From NCBI RefSeq assembly GCF_010435915.1, contig NZ_JAAFZH010000005.1:124001-188000 (forward strand): DNA of 64,000 nt, in the 5' to 3' direction. Of the stretch, positions 8,249 through 17,684 are shown in pieces (position 1 is the first letter of the stretch; every line of letters begins with the position of its first letter). The DNA comes from Spirosoma terrae (GTDB lineage: Bacteria > Bacteroidota > Bacteroidia > Cytophagales > Spirosomataceae). The notes beneath the pieces were generated by a model. It searched no databases and had not been told where the DNA came from. It saw nothing but the letters and a program-made list of their open reading frames with translations. The position numbers were made by a program, and so were the translations under genes.

Positions 8249-9028
8249 TTACTTTTTTCTCACCGTAATTGAGCCGATAAATGAGGTAAGGGTAAGCTCG
8301 CCTCCACCTCCATTGATACTCGATGAAAGCCATTCAGCGGTTTTAAAAGGTTTTGTATTTGTTACACTGTTAAGCGGAAAATCGGATTTTATATCACCAC
8401 GTGACGCTTTTAGTCTAATAGTCGTTTTGGTATTCGAGGGCAAACCAATATCAATATTGCCTTTTAAAGTAGATATAGCAGTAGGGTTCGCAGACTCTAA
8501 TTTCGTGAAATTTACAGTTAGGTTTCCTCTCGTATTACTTGCAGATACAGAGCCAGAAATTTCATCGAGTTTTACATCACCCTCAAAGGAAGATACTTCA
8601 ACCAGACCAGAGACACCTTTTATAGTAATCGAGCCTTTACCTAATGTCTTTATTTTGATTGAAAATTCTTTGGGGATTTTAATAGTTAAGTTTATTGTAC
8701 TTTTAATTTTAAAATTCTTTATTGATATCGCATTGCTTTTATTTTCAATTTGCAATTCATTAGAACTGCTTAATGTTTTTTTCATGCCACTCATCGAAAT
8801 AGTTGGGTCGTTGGCCTCATTTGCGTCAGCAATTGTTTTTATATCAATCTGGACCTGTTTCCCTTCGTAACTCTGAATATTAATATCGCCTATACCCCAT
8901 GTGATGGCAAGTAATCCTGGCTTTGAAGAATCTTCAAGTGTTAAGTTAAGTTTGTCACCTTTATAATCCTGCGCATTTATATCTGTGAGCATCAAAGAAA
9001 ATACTGCTAATATTAAGATAGTTTTCAT
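8249..9028 (-). CDS. Exported DUF4097-like / GIN-type beta-helix protein
   Basis: Protein of 259 residues with a Sec signal peptide (MKTILILAVFSLMLTDINAQ, cut after AQ). The rest is a regular run of beta-strands with alternating polar and aliphatic residues (GSITIKGVSGLVEVSSFEGDV), typical of the DUF4097 / putative auto-transporter adhesin head repeats of Bacteroidota. It is the last gene of a sigma / anti-sigma / DUF4097 operon on the - strand, 32 bases after the anti-sigma gene. Proteins in that arrangement are periplasmic or surface proteins of unknown function, plausibly linked to envelope sensing. There is no lipobox and no sorting domain. Confidence 0.72.
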   Translation of the reverse strand: MKTILILAVFSLMLTDINAQDYKGDKLNLTLEDSSKPGLLAITWGIGDINIQSYEGKQVQIDIKTIADANEANDPTISMSGMKKTLSSSNELQIENKSNAISIKNFKIKSTINLTIKIPKEFSIKIKTLGKGSITIKGVSGLVEVSSFEGDVKLDEISGSVSASNTRGNLTVNFTKLESANPTAISTLKGNIDIGLPSNTKTTIRLKASRGDIKSDFPLNSVTNTKPFKTAEWLSSSINGGGGELTLTSFIGSITVRKK

Positions 9029-9060
9029 CGTAATAAGATTTTTAAAAGTATGTAAACTAA

Positions 9061-9888
9061 TTAACCGAGTTTCTGTATCGTTTCAGTTATTCTGGACTTC
9101 ACAATGCTATTTAAGGAGTTACGCTTAAGCATTTTTTTAAAATATTTTATTGACCGTTTTTCCTGTAATTCAAGCATCAGGTCAATTAATGCAACCTGAA
9201 CAATGGGTGATTCCTGATTAGTTAAAGACTTAATTAATTCCTGTCTCACATAGGGGTTATGGGAAAGTCTGGAAAGTGATTCAAGGGCCGCAAGTCGAAC
9301 ATTGTCGTTGGTGTCATTATTAAGTGTAGTAATTAATGCGTAAACAATTGTTGAATCCAGACTCGGCAAATCGTTGCTGTATGCGACAGCTCTCAAGCGT
9401 ACCGGAGCATAAGGGCTGTTCAACAAAGTAAATAAGTCTTTTTTATCAGCTTTGTCCGCTATAACAGATGATTTGTCATGATGTGCATAATTCCCACCCG
9501 CGTCAGACACTCTGCTGAAATAATACCCAAGAGAGAAGCTTATCAGAATAAGTAGGAGGCTGTAAGCAAACCGTGGATAATAATGACGTTGCCCGAGCTG
9601 ATTGAAAAAATTAGAGAAATTAGCTATCAATTGCTGAAGGTAGGTCTTCCTGGGTCCAGCTTCCTGATAGCTATTCAGCATGTTGGTGAATTGAGTTATC
9701 ACAATGGGATCGACAGGTGGCTCAGGGAGGTTACCCAACGATTCCCAGACCGCTTGGATTGTATCAAATTCAGATTTACAATCCGGGCAAGTCTGAAGAT
9801 GTGTTTCTAGTGATAATTCTTCATCACGGGATAGTTCATGATTGAAATAACTAAAAAACAAAGGCTTTATTTTATCGCATTTTTTCAT
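9061..9888 (-). CDS. Anti-sigma factor with zinc finger and HEAT repeats
   Basis: Protein of 275 residues starting at the ATG at 9888, one base after the stop of the sigma gene; a 14-residue longer form would overlap that gene. Residues about 1-40 form an anti-sigma zinc finger with the HX3CX2C motif (ETHLQTCPDC). One transmembrane helix follows near 120-140 (YSLLLILISFSLGYYF). The outer part (about 170-275) has HEAT-like helical repeats: PVRLRAVAYSNDLP, NVRLAALESLSRLS and PIVQVALIDLML. The layout fits an inner-membrane anti-sigma factor whose periplasmic HEAT domain senses or binds something. The tight coupling points to control of the adjacent ECF sigma factor. Confidence 0.85.
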   Translation of the reverse strand: MKKCDKIKPLFFSYFNHELSRDEELSLETHLQTCPDCKSEFDTIQAVWESLGNLPEPPVDPIVITQFTNMLNSYQEAGPRKTYLQQLIANFSNFFNQLGQRHYYPRFAYSLLLILISFSLGYYFSRVSDAGGNYAHHDKSSVIADKADKKDLFTLLNSPYAPVRLRAVAYSNDLPSLDSTIVYALITTLNNDTNDNVRLAALESLSRLSHNPYVRQELIKSLTNQESPIVQVALIDLMLELQEKRSIKYFKKMLKRNSLNSIVKSRITETIQKLG

Positions 9889-9889
9889 A

Positions 9890-10459
9890 TTATTTTGTTG
9901 ATTTAGGGTGAAGAATAAGCTTAAGCTCATTTATTGCTCTATGGAGTTTTACCCGGACTGCTCCCTCAGTGGAATTTAATATTTTTGCAATTTCAACGTA
10001 CCCTAGATTCTGAAACCTGCTTAAGATGATGACCTCTCTGTCATTGAAACTTAGTTTATCCAAGGCCAGGTTGAGCGAATCAATCTGTTGCTGTTTTTCG
10101 ATTTCCTGGTCAATCAATAATGAATCATCGGCTTTGTCTGCCAGAGAATTTTCGTCAGAATAGTATACAAGGCCATTTTTTTTGAAATTATCCGAAACTA
10201 CATTTCTCGTAATCTGATACAGCCAAGTTCTGAATTCATAATTCTCTTTATAAGTATGTTTATACTTTAGCACCCTGTAAAAAACAGTTTGCAGCAGATC
10301 CTGACTTTCCTCTTTATGCCGTACGAAGCGAAAGATAAATCTATATATATCTTTATGGTAGCGCATAAACAGAACAGTTAAAAGCTGGGCGTTCCCGCCT
10401 TTCACCTTTTCCATCAGTGAATTATCTGTAAGATCATTTGCATCCCTGTTGTAATTCAT
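9890..10459 (-). CDS. ECF RNA polymerase sigma factor
   Basis: Protein of 189 residues. Region 2 is seen at about residues 25-90 (MRYHKDIYRFIFRFVRH, SQDLLQTVFYRVLKY, FRTWLYQITRNVVSD), the -10 recognition part. Region 4 is at about 130-180 (SFNDREVIILSRFQNLGYVEIAKILN, then GAVRVKLHRAINELK), a helix-turn-helix for -35 recognition. It is the first gene of a three-gene minus-strand operon with its anti-sigma factor directly downstream. Targets cannot be read; autoregulation of the operon is usual for this class. No C-terminal extension is seen. Confidence 0.92.
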   Translation of the reverse strand: MNYNRDANDLTDNSLMEKVKGGNAQLLTVLFMRYHKDIYRFIFRFVRHKEESQDLLQTVFYRVLKYKHTYKENYEFRTWLYQITRNVVSDNFKKNGLVYYSDENSLADKADDSLLIDQEIEKQQQIDSLNLALDKLSFNDREVIILSRFQNLGYVEIAKILNSTEGAVRVKLHRAINELKLILHPKSTK

Positions 10460-10517
10460 CGCATGGCTTATTTAGTTTAATTAATACAAGTAACATTTCT
10501 GTATAAAGGTAGGTGGC

Positions 10518-12878
10518 TTAATAAATTCTGCCTTTTTCTTCTGTATTTATTGTTTTATTAACACTTCTGATTTTTTTGGACCCGAAGTTATAGGTCATTG
10601 CAACATTGATATGCCGCATATCATTATAGATATATATATACTGCTTCGAATCCTGAATGAATCTACTATTCTGATTATAATTAGTTTTAAACACATCGAA
10701 TACCGCTACATTTACATTCAATTTTTTAGAAAAAAAGCTAGTTTTAAAACCAATATCGACACTTGATCTAGCTTCTAATTGATAAATGCCCGTATTCCCC
10801 GGTAATGATAAAAAATAATTTAACGTAAGTATATACTTTTTCTCTTTGTCCAAATACACATTGTTATTGCTGGAAAAATAGGTGTAGTAACCTCGGTTGA
10901 TGGGTATATTCAGATAGCTTATAAAGGGGGTCGCTGCATTGTATGAGCATCGGATTGTATTATAGCTATCAAAAAAAGACACTTTATTAAACTGGTGAGA
11001 AATAGATAGACCAACTGTGGATTCGTCATAGGCATTCAGTGGAGATGAAATTAGGCTATCACCATTAATTGAAGTTACCTGAGTGAAAGAGTTTTTCTGA
11101 AGAGTACCAAATAGCATGAGGTTAACGTTGGTTGTATTCAATCCCAGTTCAGCTGTATTCACATAATAAGGCTGGAGTGATGGATTGCCTGTACTATATA
11201 TGTATTGGTTTTGGTAATACCTGTTTGGATTCAGTGCATTAAAACCAGGCCGGTTTATCCGCCTTGAATAGGCAAATGTCAGAGTTTTATCTTCATTGTA
11301 TAAATATGAAAGAAATAGACTTGGAAAGAGATTGGTAAATGTTCTTCTAACGCTGGTATTTGCAATTGCTGATCTTCCCTCCATTAATGAACTTTCCAGG
11401 CGAAGTCCGGCTTTCAGAGTCAATGCATTTTTAAATTTTCGAGTCACGCCTGCGTAAACTGAACCGATTTGTTCTTTATAATAAAATTGGTTCCACTGAG
11501 CCCAAAAAGGAAACTCTTCTGCTAATCGTATACTTGAAAATGATGTATTACTACTGTTATTAACAAAGGAAACCTTTGCACCGGCTTCAATTTTAAATAG
11601 TTTGAATGGCATTATAAAGTCTAGATTGGATGTAAATACTTTATATCCTGCATCTGTAGGATTTAATACTCTGACTCCTGACGATATTTCTTTATTTATT
11701 TCTGTAGTTGAAGAAAGATCTATTTTCTCACTACTATTTTTTTGTAAATAATTTATAGCGAACGATAGTTTTTTTCCGGATGAATCAAGCTGCCTGTCGA
11801 TATAACCTAGGAGTGATAGAAATCCCGATTCACTGTTATTGCCAGCATTTGTAAGAATAGTAGAGTCAGGTGATCCAAAACTTGTGTATTGATTATTTGT
11901 ATTGTTTACCGAGTTTATTAGTGTTGTAAATTGATTCAGGTTAATTCCGATAGCAGTTTTTTTATCTATATTATAGTTAAGATTTAATGTAGAAGAAAAA
12001 ACTTTTGAATAATCTTTCCGGATTGAGTGGACGCTTATCGCTTTGGAATTTGTATTAATTAATAGGTTAGAATTTGGTCTTTTACCTTCAATATCTGAAG
12101 ACAGGCTAAGGGAAAGGTTAAACCTGTTCTTCTGATATGTAATATTAGCAAATGGAGACGTACCTGGTAATGTTCTCTGTCTGAATGCATTTCCTACTGT
12201 TCCACTAAATCCTTCGGAATCACTTTTTTTCAGTACTATATTTATTAGTCCACTATTTCCTGATGCATCAAAATTTGCCGGTGGTGTAGTGATAACTTCA
12301 ATCTTTTCAATACTTTCTGATCGTATTGACCGTAAATAGGTAATAATATCACTTTCTGAGAGCTGCTGAAACCTTCCGTTTATTAATAAGCCGACAGTGC
12401 CTTTACCGACTATTTTTAGAGCATTATCCTGGACATCCATCAGGGGTGTTACTCTTAATGCTTCCAGAGCGGTGCTACCCGTTGAAACAATGCTTTGACC
12501 TACATTAAATGTCAATCTATCAATACTTCTTTCAACTAGAGGACGCTTTTTTATTATTGATACTTCTTTCAGATTTAGTGTTACTTGTGATTTTATCCGC
12601 CCTAAATCAATATTACCTTCGACATTCAATTCTTGGTTGTAAATCAACTGATTAAACATAAAGGCTTTTATCGTCGTCATTCCTTTTGGCAGAACCAGAG
12701 AAAATCTCCCTTGTTGATTTGTGACGTTTGAAACCATTATAGAATCATTTTTATAGCCAATAAATTGTATGTTGGCTATTGGTTCGCTGCTCTCATTGGT
12801 GAGTATACCGGTTACGGTAAATTGCGAGAATGCTTTTAGCTCTAATAAGCAAAAACAAATGATCAGAAATGTTTTCAT
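10518..12878 (-). CDS. TonB-dependent outer-membrane receptor-like beta-barrel protein
   Basis: Protein of 786 residues with a signal peptide (MKTFLIICFCLLELKAFSQ). An N-terminal carboxypeptidase-regulatory-like domain (FTVTGILTNESSEPIANIQF) is followed by a plug (ALEALRVTPLMDVQDN, GLINIVLKK) and a long outer-membrane barrel with many aromatic strand ends. It is of the outer-membrane beta-barrel family with regulatory-like domain and not a SusC: it is shorter, lacks the SusC plug signature and has no SusD partner. The sigma operon starts about 60 bases downstream on the same strand, so joint transcription is possible. The substrate is unknown; such proteins import or export large ligands. Confidence 0.83.
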   Translation of the reverse strand: MKTFLIICFCLLELKAFSQFTVTGILTNESSEPIANIQFIGYKNDSIMVSNVTNQQGRFSLVLPKGMTTIKAFMFNQLIYNQELNVEGNIDLGRIKSQVTLNLKEVSIIKKRPLVERSIDRLTFNVGQSIVSTGSTALEALRVTPLMDVQDNALKIVGKGTVGLLINGRFQQLSESDIITYLRSIRSESIEKIEVITTPPANFDASGNSGLINIVLKKSDSEGFSGTVGNAFRQRTLPGTSPFANITYQKNRFNLSLSLSSDIEGKRPNSNLLINTNSKAISVHSIRKDYSKVFSSTLNLNYNIDKKTAIGINLNQFTTLINSVNNTNNQYTSFGSPDSTILTNAGNNSESGFLSLLGYIDRQLDSSGKKLSFAINYLQKNSSEKIDLSSTTEINKEISSGVRVLNPTDAGYKVFTSNLDFIMPFKLFKIEAGAKVSFVNNSSNTSFSSIRLAEEFPFWAQWNQFYYKEQIGSVYAGVTRKFKNALTLKAGLRLESSLMEGRSAIANTSVRRTFTNLFPSLFLSYLYNEDKTLTFAYSRRINRPGFNALNPNRYYQNQYIYSTGNPSLQPYYVNTAELGLNTTNVNLMLFGTLQKNSFTQVTSINGDSLISSPLNAYDESTVGLSISHQFNKVSFFDSYNTIRCSYNAATPFISYLNIPINRGYYTYFSSNNNVYLDKEKKYILTLNYFLSLPGNTGIYQLEARSSVDIGFKTSFFSKKLNVNVAVFDVFKTNYNQNSRFIQDSKQYIYIYNDMRHINVAMTYNFGSKKIRSVNKTINTEEKGRIY

Positions 12879-13457
12879 ACATTATCAGGATTTAGGATTT
12901 ATTCACACGTCCAGCTACTTTCTTTTGTTTCTTTTGGTGCTGTACGTTTGAATACCTGACTTCATCTGTTTCGTTACAAAAAAAAATAGATAATTTATTT
13001 GTGTAAATAATTGCTTATATATGAGTGTCTTATAATTTGTTTGGGTTGGATCTCTCAGCGCTGACATTCATGAAAAAAGTCCACTACAGACTTTAAATCA
13101 TTTTAGTTAGGCTATTAGCCAATCTATGAAATCATCAAGAGGGAGGCGTGCTATCATTGAATAGCCTCCACTTAGCCGTTCTGAAACGACTTAAGCCACT
13201 TCCTTTGAGCGCAAACCATTTAGCCGGACGGCGCCTTTAGCTTTGCTCTTGGTATAAATCCTATATTTCTTGACCTTATGAGCAGCTATGGTGAATTCAG
13301 GATACCGCCAGGTTAATGACCTTCCCGCGAAGTAGTACCGGGGCTGTTTAGTTGGATAGGTACCAATTAAAATTGTAGGCAATTAGACCTCATAAAAGTA
13401 CTACTGGCATCTAGTCATGGTATGTATATAGACTTTTTTCACTTTCCAATCTCAGCT
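12879..13457. other. Non-coding stretch upstream of the receptor gene
   Basis: About 580 bases between the receptor start and the transposase remnant. A minus-strand frame at 13191-13382 starts with TTG and matches nothing I recognise. The stretch probably holds the receptor promoter and decayed sequence linked to the insertion element. Confidence 0.4.
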
Positions 13458-13815
13458 ATGGCATTTATTCCCTTTGTGGGCATCGATCAAAGTCACCCGG
13501 CAGTTTCTAAAAATTATTATTGATGCAGCTTTGTATATAGCTGCAACTCAACCCATGCTTCATCGCAACAGCGACCCGGTAGCGGTTTTAGAGCCGCCCC
13601 TCGGTTTCCCTAAACTCCTGGTTTGGGTTCATCAGTACGGAGGCCCTACCGGCTTGCTGTTCCGTTTTGAATATACATGTATATATGCTCTTCCCATGTG
13701 ACCAACGTAAGAGGAGTACTCTCTACAATCAGCGCTGGAGGTTAAACAGTCCATGGGCATCCAGCGAGCCAACAATGACTAAGCTGGTGCAATGATGCTA
13801 GCCCGATTTACCCGC
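13458..13815 (+). pseudogene. Decayed IS110-family transposase remnant
   Basis: Reading two frames of the + strand gives the ordered landmarks of an IS110-type DEDD transposase. The start is MAFIPFVGID at 13458 (first catalytic Asp). After a frameshift, GFPKLLVWVHQYG and LLFRFEYTCIYALP follow (normally FxxEHTGxY, here the His is Tyr). Beyond in-frame stops at 13699 and 13708 comes EVKQSMGIQRANND, then a stop at 13780 where the family has K of NDKADA, then AGAMMLARF. The first third of the enzyme is recognisable and the rest is not found. At least one frameshift and three stops make it non-functional. IS110 elements move by a Holliday-junction-like DEDD recombinase; here it only marks old mobility near the edge of an AT-rich segment. 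Confidence 0.72.
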
Positions 13816-14400
13816 TCGAATTCCCATAGTAAGTTTGAGCTGTGTTGCAATAAGAATTCAAAATGGCAATAATTAGTCTGCCTGTGAACAACTCGTGTAG
13901 GGAAATCGGAGATTTCTATACTCAACCCTATGAACTAGTTGCAATCTACACGGGTGAATTTTATAAGCTGGCAGTTCAATTGGTTCAAAACCTTGTCTTC
14001 ACTTTTCGCCCGCATCTGTCCGCTATTGGTTGACGATATACAGTTATAATTAGCCGAAACTATACACTATTATGAGTCAAATGGAAAGTATCAGATTGTT
14101 GTACCTATGTTGTACCTGGAGAAATAAGTGGATTGTAATAGGTTCATTATAAGGGACTTGTGCTGTTGAGGCGCAGATTTCAAAGTCCTGCGATTAGTGG
14201 GCTTTTCGTAAGACCCGATTTATAGTGTTTTTTTAGATGAATAGCCCGGTTGTTTTATAAACTCTAACGTCATTAAACGTTGTAGAGCAACCTGGGTTGA
14301 TGTTTTTTAACACGTTTTCGGCAAAATCCATTCAGTGCCGACCCAATAAATTTATAGCTCAGGTCAGCCTGAGCTACGTAATGAAGTTGGTAGGATCGGT
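13816..14400. other. Gene-free stretch after the transposase remnant
   Basis: About 585 bases with no credible reading frame and no recognised RNA. It may hold the unrecognisable remainder of the insertion element. Base composition starts to move toward the GC-richer style of the following genes. Confidence 0.4.
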
Positions 14401-14898
14401 TTATTGATATTTTGCGACAGCCTGAAGTTTATACGAAATTACCCCATGAAGAACGCGTTGCAACTTCTGAGCTAAGTCATTCATGTATGTAAAGCCGATC
14501 TGCTGAATCGACGATTTTGCTTTATTGTAAGCAATAGGAACTGTGGTTGCAATCGGCTGACTTTGTGCGCTTTCATTCTTATTGCGCATCATGCCGGTTA
14601 GCGTCACTAATCCCGCACTTACCGATAACTGCCCATCAAAAACAATATCTTTTTTGCCATTGAACGATTGATCTGTCGATTGAATCAGCAGCATGTTGTT
14701 ACTGGCCGCATAGGAAATAGACTCTTCCGAAAGAACCTGAGCAATAGCTATATACGATTCTTTGTCAGCCAGATCGGTCGTAATTAAAATAACATTGGCA
14801 CCTTTAAATGGCATGTGCTGACCTTTAGAAGACAGCGACAGTAAACACAGTTGGATGAGTAACCAAATGGAGACTGAGTTGATCGGATAGAGATTCAT
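14401..14898 (-). CDS. Exported hypothetical protein
   Basis: Protein of 165 residues with a probable signal peptide (hydrophobic segment VSIWLLIQLCLLSLSSKGQ). The mature part has mixed alpha/beta character (ANVILITTDLADKESYIAIAQVLSEE, DIVFDGQLSVSAG) and ends with an amphipathic helix (DLAQKLQRVLHGVISYKLQAV). I do not recognise a family. The gene stands alone, with the IS remnant downstream and the divergent FucP-like transporter upstream. Possible role: a periplasmic or outer-membrane-associated protein; nothing in the sequence is more specific. Confidence 0.6.
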   Translation of the reverse strand: MNLYPINSVSIWLLIQLCLLSLSSKGQHMPFKGANVILITTDLADKESYIAIAQVLSEESISYAASNNMLLIQSTDQSFNGKKDIVFDGQLSVSAGLVTLTGMMRNKNESAQSQPIATTVPIAYNKAKSSIQQIGFTYMNDLAQKLQRVLHGVISYKLQAVAKYQ

Positions 14899-15321
14899 GA
14901 TTGTATAGAATTGGGTGAATAATTAGGTGCTTGCATACGCAATACTTATATGACGAATAAGATGGACAGGGTAACTAACAAAAAAGTTTGTAATAATCGA
15001 AAGCCAATCGAAAGAAAGCAAGAATGGAGAGCGGAATGCTAAAAAAAGGTGCTTGGGCGCCTGTTTCCTGGGAAGTGAAGAAAAGACAAAACCCGGCCGC
15101 AACGCAACCGGGCTGTTCCACTAAACGATTAATATAAATTACAATATACTGGCTGGCCCATGAAATACCATGAAAATTTCCCGGAAACGTAATGAAGAAG
15201 GGATTAAGGGCTTCCTGATCGATCAATTTTACCTGGTATAAGGGTATCCGCACAGAAAAAAATACTTTACCTCGCTGAACACGCATAGTGAATGCTGAAC
15301 TGTACTTATTAACCTATACTT
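14899..15321. other. Divergent intergenic region with a weak hairpin
   Basis: 423 bases between two divergent genes. A GC hairpin (CCCGG at 15092-15096, CCGGG at 15108-15112) followed on the - strand by a T-rich run could end a short minus-strand transcript. A minus-strand frame of 103 codons (14975-15286) spans this hairpin and has no family likeness, so it is not called. Confidence 0.4.
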
Positions 15322-16584
15322 ATGCAGGCAACTACCTCGGCAGGCTCACTGAAGCCAGCTGCTTTTACGGAAAAAAAATACCTCGTAACGCTCGTGTTTG
15401 TAACCTCATTGTTTATGCTGTGGGGAATTGCTATTACCATGGGCGACGTACTAAACCGGCATTTTCAGAACGTACTACACGTATCAAAAGCGCAGTCGGG
15501 TCTGGTGCAGTTTTCGATTTTTGGGGCTTATGCTGTTATGGGCATTCCAGCCGGTTTGTTTATGAAGCGGTTCGGCTATAAAAATGGTGTTTTGCTTGGC
15601 TTAGGGCTCTACGCAATCGGCGCGTTTCTGTTTGTACCTGCTGCCAATGCAGAGTCGTTCGGTTTTTTTAGAATTGCTTTATTCATATTAGCGTGTGGTC
15701 TGGCTACGCTCGAAGCCGTTGCCCACCCATTTGTAGCGGGGTTAGGCGATCAGCGCACCAGCGATCAGCGTATCAATTTTGCGCAGTCGTTCAATGGGGT
15801 GGGCGCCGTTGTCGGGCCGCTGATTGGTGGCTATTTCATTCTGCGAGGGGGGCAGGAGCATTCAAATGATCTGGAATCGGTTAAAACGCTCTATGTGGTT
15901 ATCGGATCGGTGATTCTGAGTATCGCGATTGCTTTTTCGTTTGTTAAGGTGCCTCCTGTTCAGGATGCTCATGCGATTGATGCTGAAGCCGATTCATATG
16001 CCGTTCCGACAACACCTGCCGATTTACAACAGCCTAAAGGATTATTTCAGCGGTCACATTTCATATGGGCCGTTATTGCGCAGCTTTTTAATACGGCCGC
16101 GCAGGGTGGAACCTGGGCATTCTTCATTAACTACGGTGTTGAAAAAATGGGCTTTGATGCGGAAAAGGCAGCGTACTATTTTGCCCTGAGTATGGTCATG
16201 ATGATGATCGGTCGATTTGCCGGAACGTATCTGATGCGGTTTATTGCGCCTAATAAACTGCTGGCCGGTTTTGCACTGGGAAACATTATTATGTGTCTGA
16301 TCATTGCCCAAAGTGCGGGCTGGGTATCGTTTGGGGCATTGCTGATGCTTAACTTTTTCTTCAGTATCATGTTCCCGACTATTTTTAGCCTGGGCCTGAA
16401 AGATATGGGCGACAAAACCCAGCAGGCTTCTTCGTTTATTGTGATGGGGGTTGTTGGTGGGGCTTTATTTCCGCCAATCATGGGCCAGATTGCGGACAAG
16501 GACGTAGCGTCGGCTTATTATCTCCCTATTATCTGCTATGCCGTTATTTTTCTATTCGGAGCCAGATTCTATAAGGTGAAATAA
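15322..16584 (+). CDS. FucP-family MFS sugar transporter, probably for uronate products
   Basis: Protein of 420 residues with 12 predicted membrane helices and the FucP-family marks: TSLFMLWGIAITMGDVLNRHFQ in helix 1, QFSIFGAYAVMGIPAGLFMKRFGYKNG between helices 2 and 3, and QSFNGVGAVVGPLIGGYFIL in helix 5. The family symports sugars with protons across the inner membrane. It precedes kduI by 214 bases on the same strand, so the substrate is probably a uronate or an unsaturated uronate product and not fucose; this is inferred from context only. The start ATG fits the hydrophilic N-terminus typical of the family. Confidence 0.85.
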   Translation: MQATTSAGSLKPAAFTEKKYLVTLVFVTSLFMLWGIAITMGDVLNRHFQNVLHVSKAQSGLVQFSIFGAYAVMGIPAGLFMKRFGYKNGVLLGLGLYAIGAFLFVPAANAESFGFFRIALFILACGLATLEAVAHPFVAGLGDQRTSDQRINFAQSFNGVGAVVGPLIGGYFILRGGQEHSNDLESVKTLYVVIGSVILSIAIAFSFVKVPPVQDAHAIDAEADSYAVPTTPADLQQPKGLFQRSHFIWAVIAQLFNTAAQGGTWAFFINYGVEKMGFDAEKAAYYFALSMVMMMIGRFAGTYLMRFIAPNKLLAGFALGNIIMCLIIAQSAGWVSFGALLMLNFFFSIMFPTIFSLGLKDMGDKTQQASSFIVMGVVGGALFPPIMGQIADKDVASAYYLPIICYAVIFLFGARFYKVK

Positions 16585-16798
16585 ATCGCCCGGAAATAAC
16601 AATGAACTTGGGTTTTTAGCCTGTTATGTAGCGATTGATCAAAATAGAGCGGTTTATTTTGGCTACGAAGGGTATCGATTCGCTAAAGTAGACTGTTTCA
16701 TACTACTATTCGTTACAAGATTAGATACACTACGTAGTCCCTATAGAACAGACTACTCAGAAGGCCCTCTACATAACTCGCAGACAATCAATACCTGT

Positions 16799-17683
16799 AT
16801 GCAAACAGAACAGACTATAAGCACTGATAATCAAATTAATAGAAAAACGGCTTTTTCCAGCCGATATGCAACCTCTCCCAATGAAGTAAAGGGAATGAAT
16901 ACCGAGCAACTGCGGGAAAATTTCCTGATTGAAAACGTGTTTGTTGCCGACCAGTTTCGATGGGTTCTTTCTTTTTTTGACCGCTATTTAACGGGAGGTA
17001 TTATGCCGGTAGATGGCCCCGTTACGTTAGATACGCCCGACCAGTTAAAGGCCCAGTATTTTCTGGAACGTAGAGAGTTGGGTATTATTAACGTGGGCGG
17101 AAGCGGACGCGTTGTTGCCGATGGCGTAGCGTATGACCTCGATTACAAAGAGGCTTTATACATAGGTCAGGGTACCCGCGATGTTCAGTTTATATCGTAT
17201 GATTCGGAGTCCCCAGCTAAATTTTATTTGAATTCTACTCCGGCTACGCATGCTTATCCAACGCGCAAGGTATCGAGAGAAGATGCTGAAGTGGTTGAGC
17301 TTGGCACGTTAGGGACCTCGAATCACCGGACAATTAATAAATTGATTGTGAACAGTGTATTGCCTACCTGCCAGCTGCAAATGGGGATGACTGAACTCAA
17401 AACCGGTAGTGTCTGGAACACAATGCCGGCGCATACCCATGACCGCCGAATGGAAGTCTACTTTTATTTTGAAGTACCAGAGGGGCAGGCCGTGTGTCAT
17501 TTTATGGGCCAGCCTCAGGAAACCCGCCATATCTGGATGCAGAATGAGCAGGCTGTTATTTCGCCCAACTGGTCGATTCATTCCGGCGCCGGTACGTCTA
17601 ACTACACGTTTATCTGGGGTATGGCAGGCGAAAATCTCGACTATGGTGATATGGACTTCTGCGCAATAACGGATCTGAAATAG
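16799..17683 (+). CDS. kduI: 5-keto-4-deoxyuronate isomerase (4-deoxy-L-threo-5-hexosulose-uronate ketol-isomerase)
   Basis: Protein of 294 residues, slightly longer than the usual 278 because of an extra N-terminus. It aligns through the whole family: YFLERRELGIINVGGSG, ALYIGQGTRDVQF, then the zinc site PAHTHDRRMEVYFYF (His-x-His and Glu ligands) and WSIHSGAGTSNYTFIWGMAGEN (fourth His). It converts 5-keto-4-deoxyuronate, released by polysaccharide lyases or unsaturated-glycuronyl hydrolases, to 3-deoxy-D-glycero-2,5-hexodiulosonate in the cytoplasm. A DUF4861 gene follows after one base, and kduD comes after that, so the pathway step pair is complete. No lyase lies in the window. Confidence 0.96.
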   Translation: MQTEQTISTDNQINRKTAFSSRYATSPNEVKGMNTEQLRENFLIENVFVADQFRWVLSFFDRYLTGGIMPVDGPVTLDTPDQLKAQYFLERRELGIINVGGSGRVVADGVAYDLDYKEALYIGQGTRDVQFISYDSESPAKFYLNSTPATHAYPTRKVSREDAEVVELGTLGTSNHRTINKLIVNSVLPTCQLQMGMTELKTGSVWNTMPAHTHDRRMEVYFYFEVPEGQAVCHFMGQPQETRHIWMQNEQAVISPNWSIHSGAGTSNYTFIWGMAGENLDYGDMDFCAITDLK

Positions 17684-17684
17684 G

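Noticed and set aside
8313-8870. 185-codon + strand frame opposite the DUF4097-like gene
   Set aside because: It is the shadow of a well-supported minus-strand gene with signal peptide and operon context.
13191-13382. Minus-strand frame of 63 codons near the IS remnant
   Set aside because: TTG start and no likeness to a transposase or any other family.
13800-14400. Possible attachment site or tRNA at the edge of the AT-rich block
   Set aside because: No cloverleaf, no direct repeats long enough to be convincing were seen by eye.
14975-15286. Minus-strand frame of 103 codons with an ATG start
   Set aside because: Contains a terminator-like hairpin inside, odd composition and no recognised motif; probably chance.
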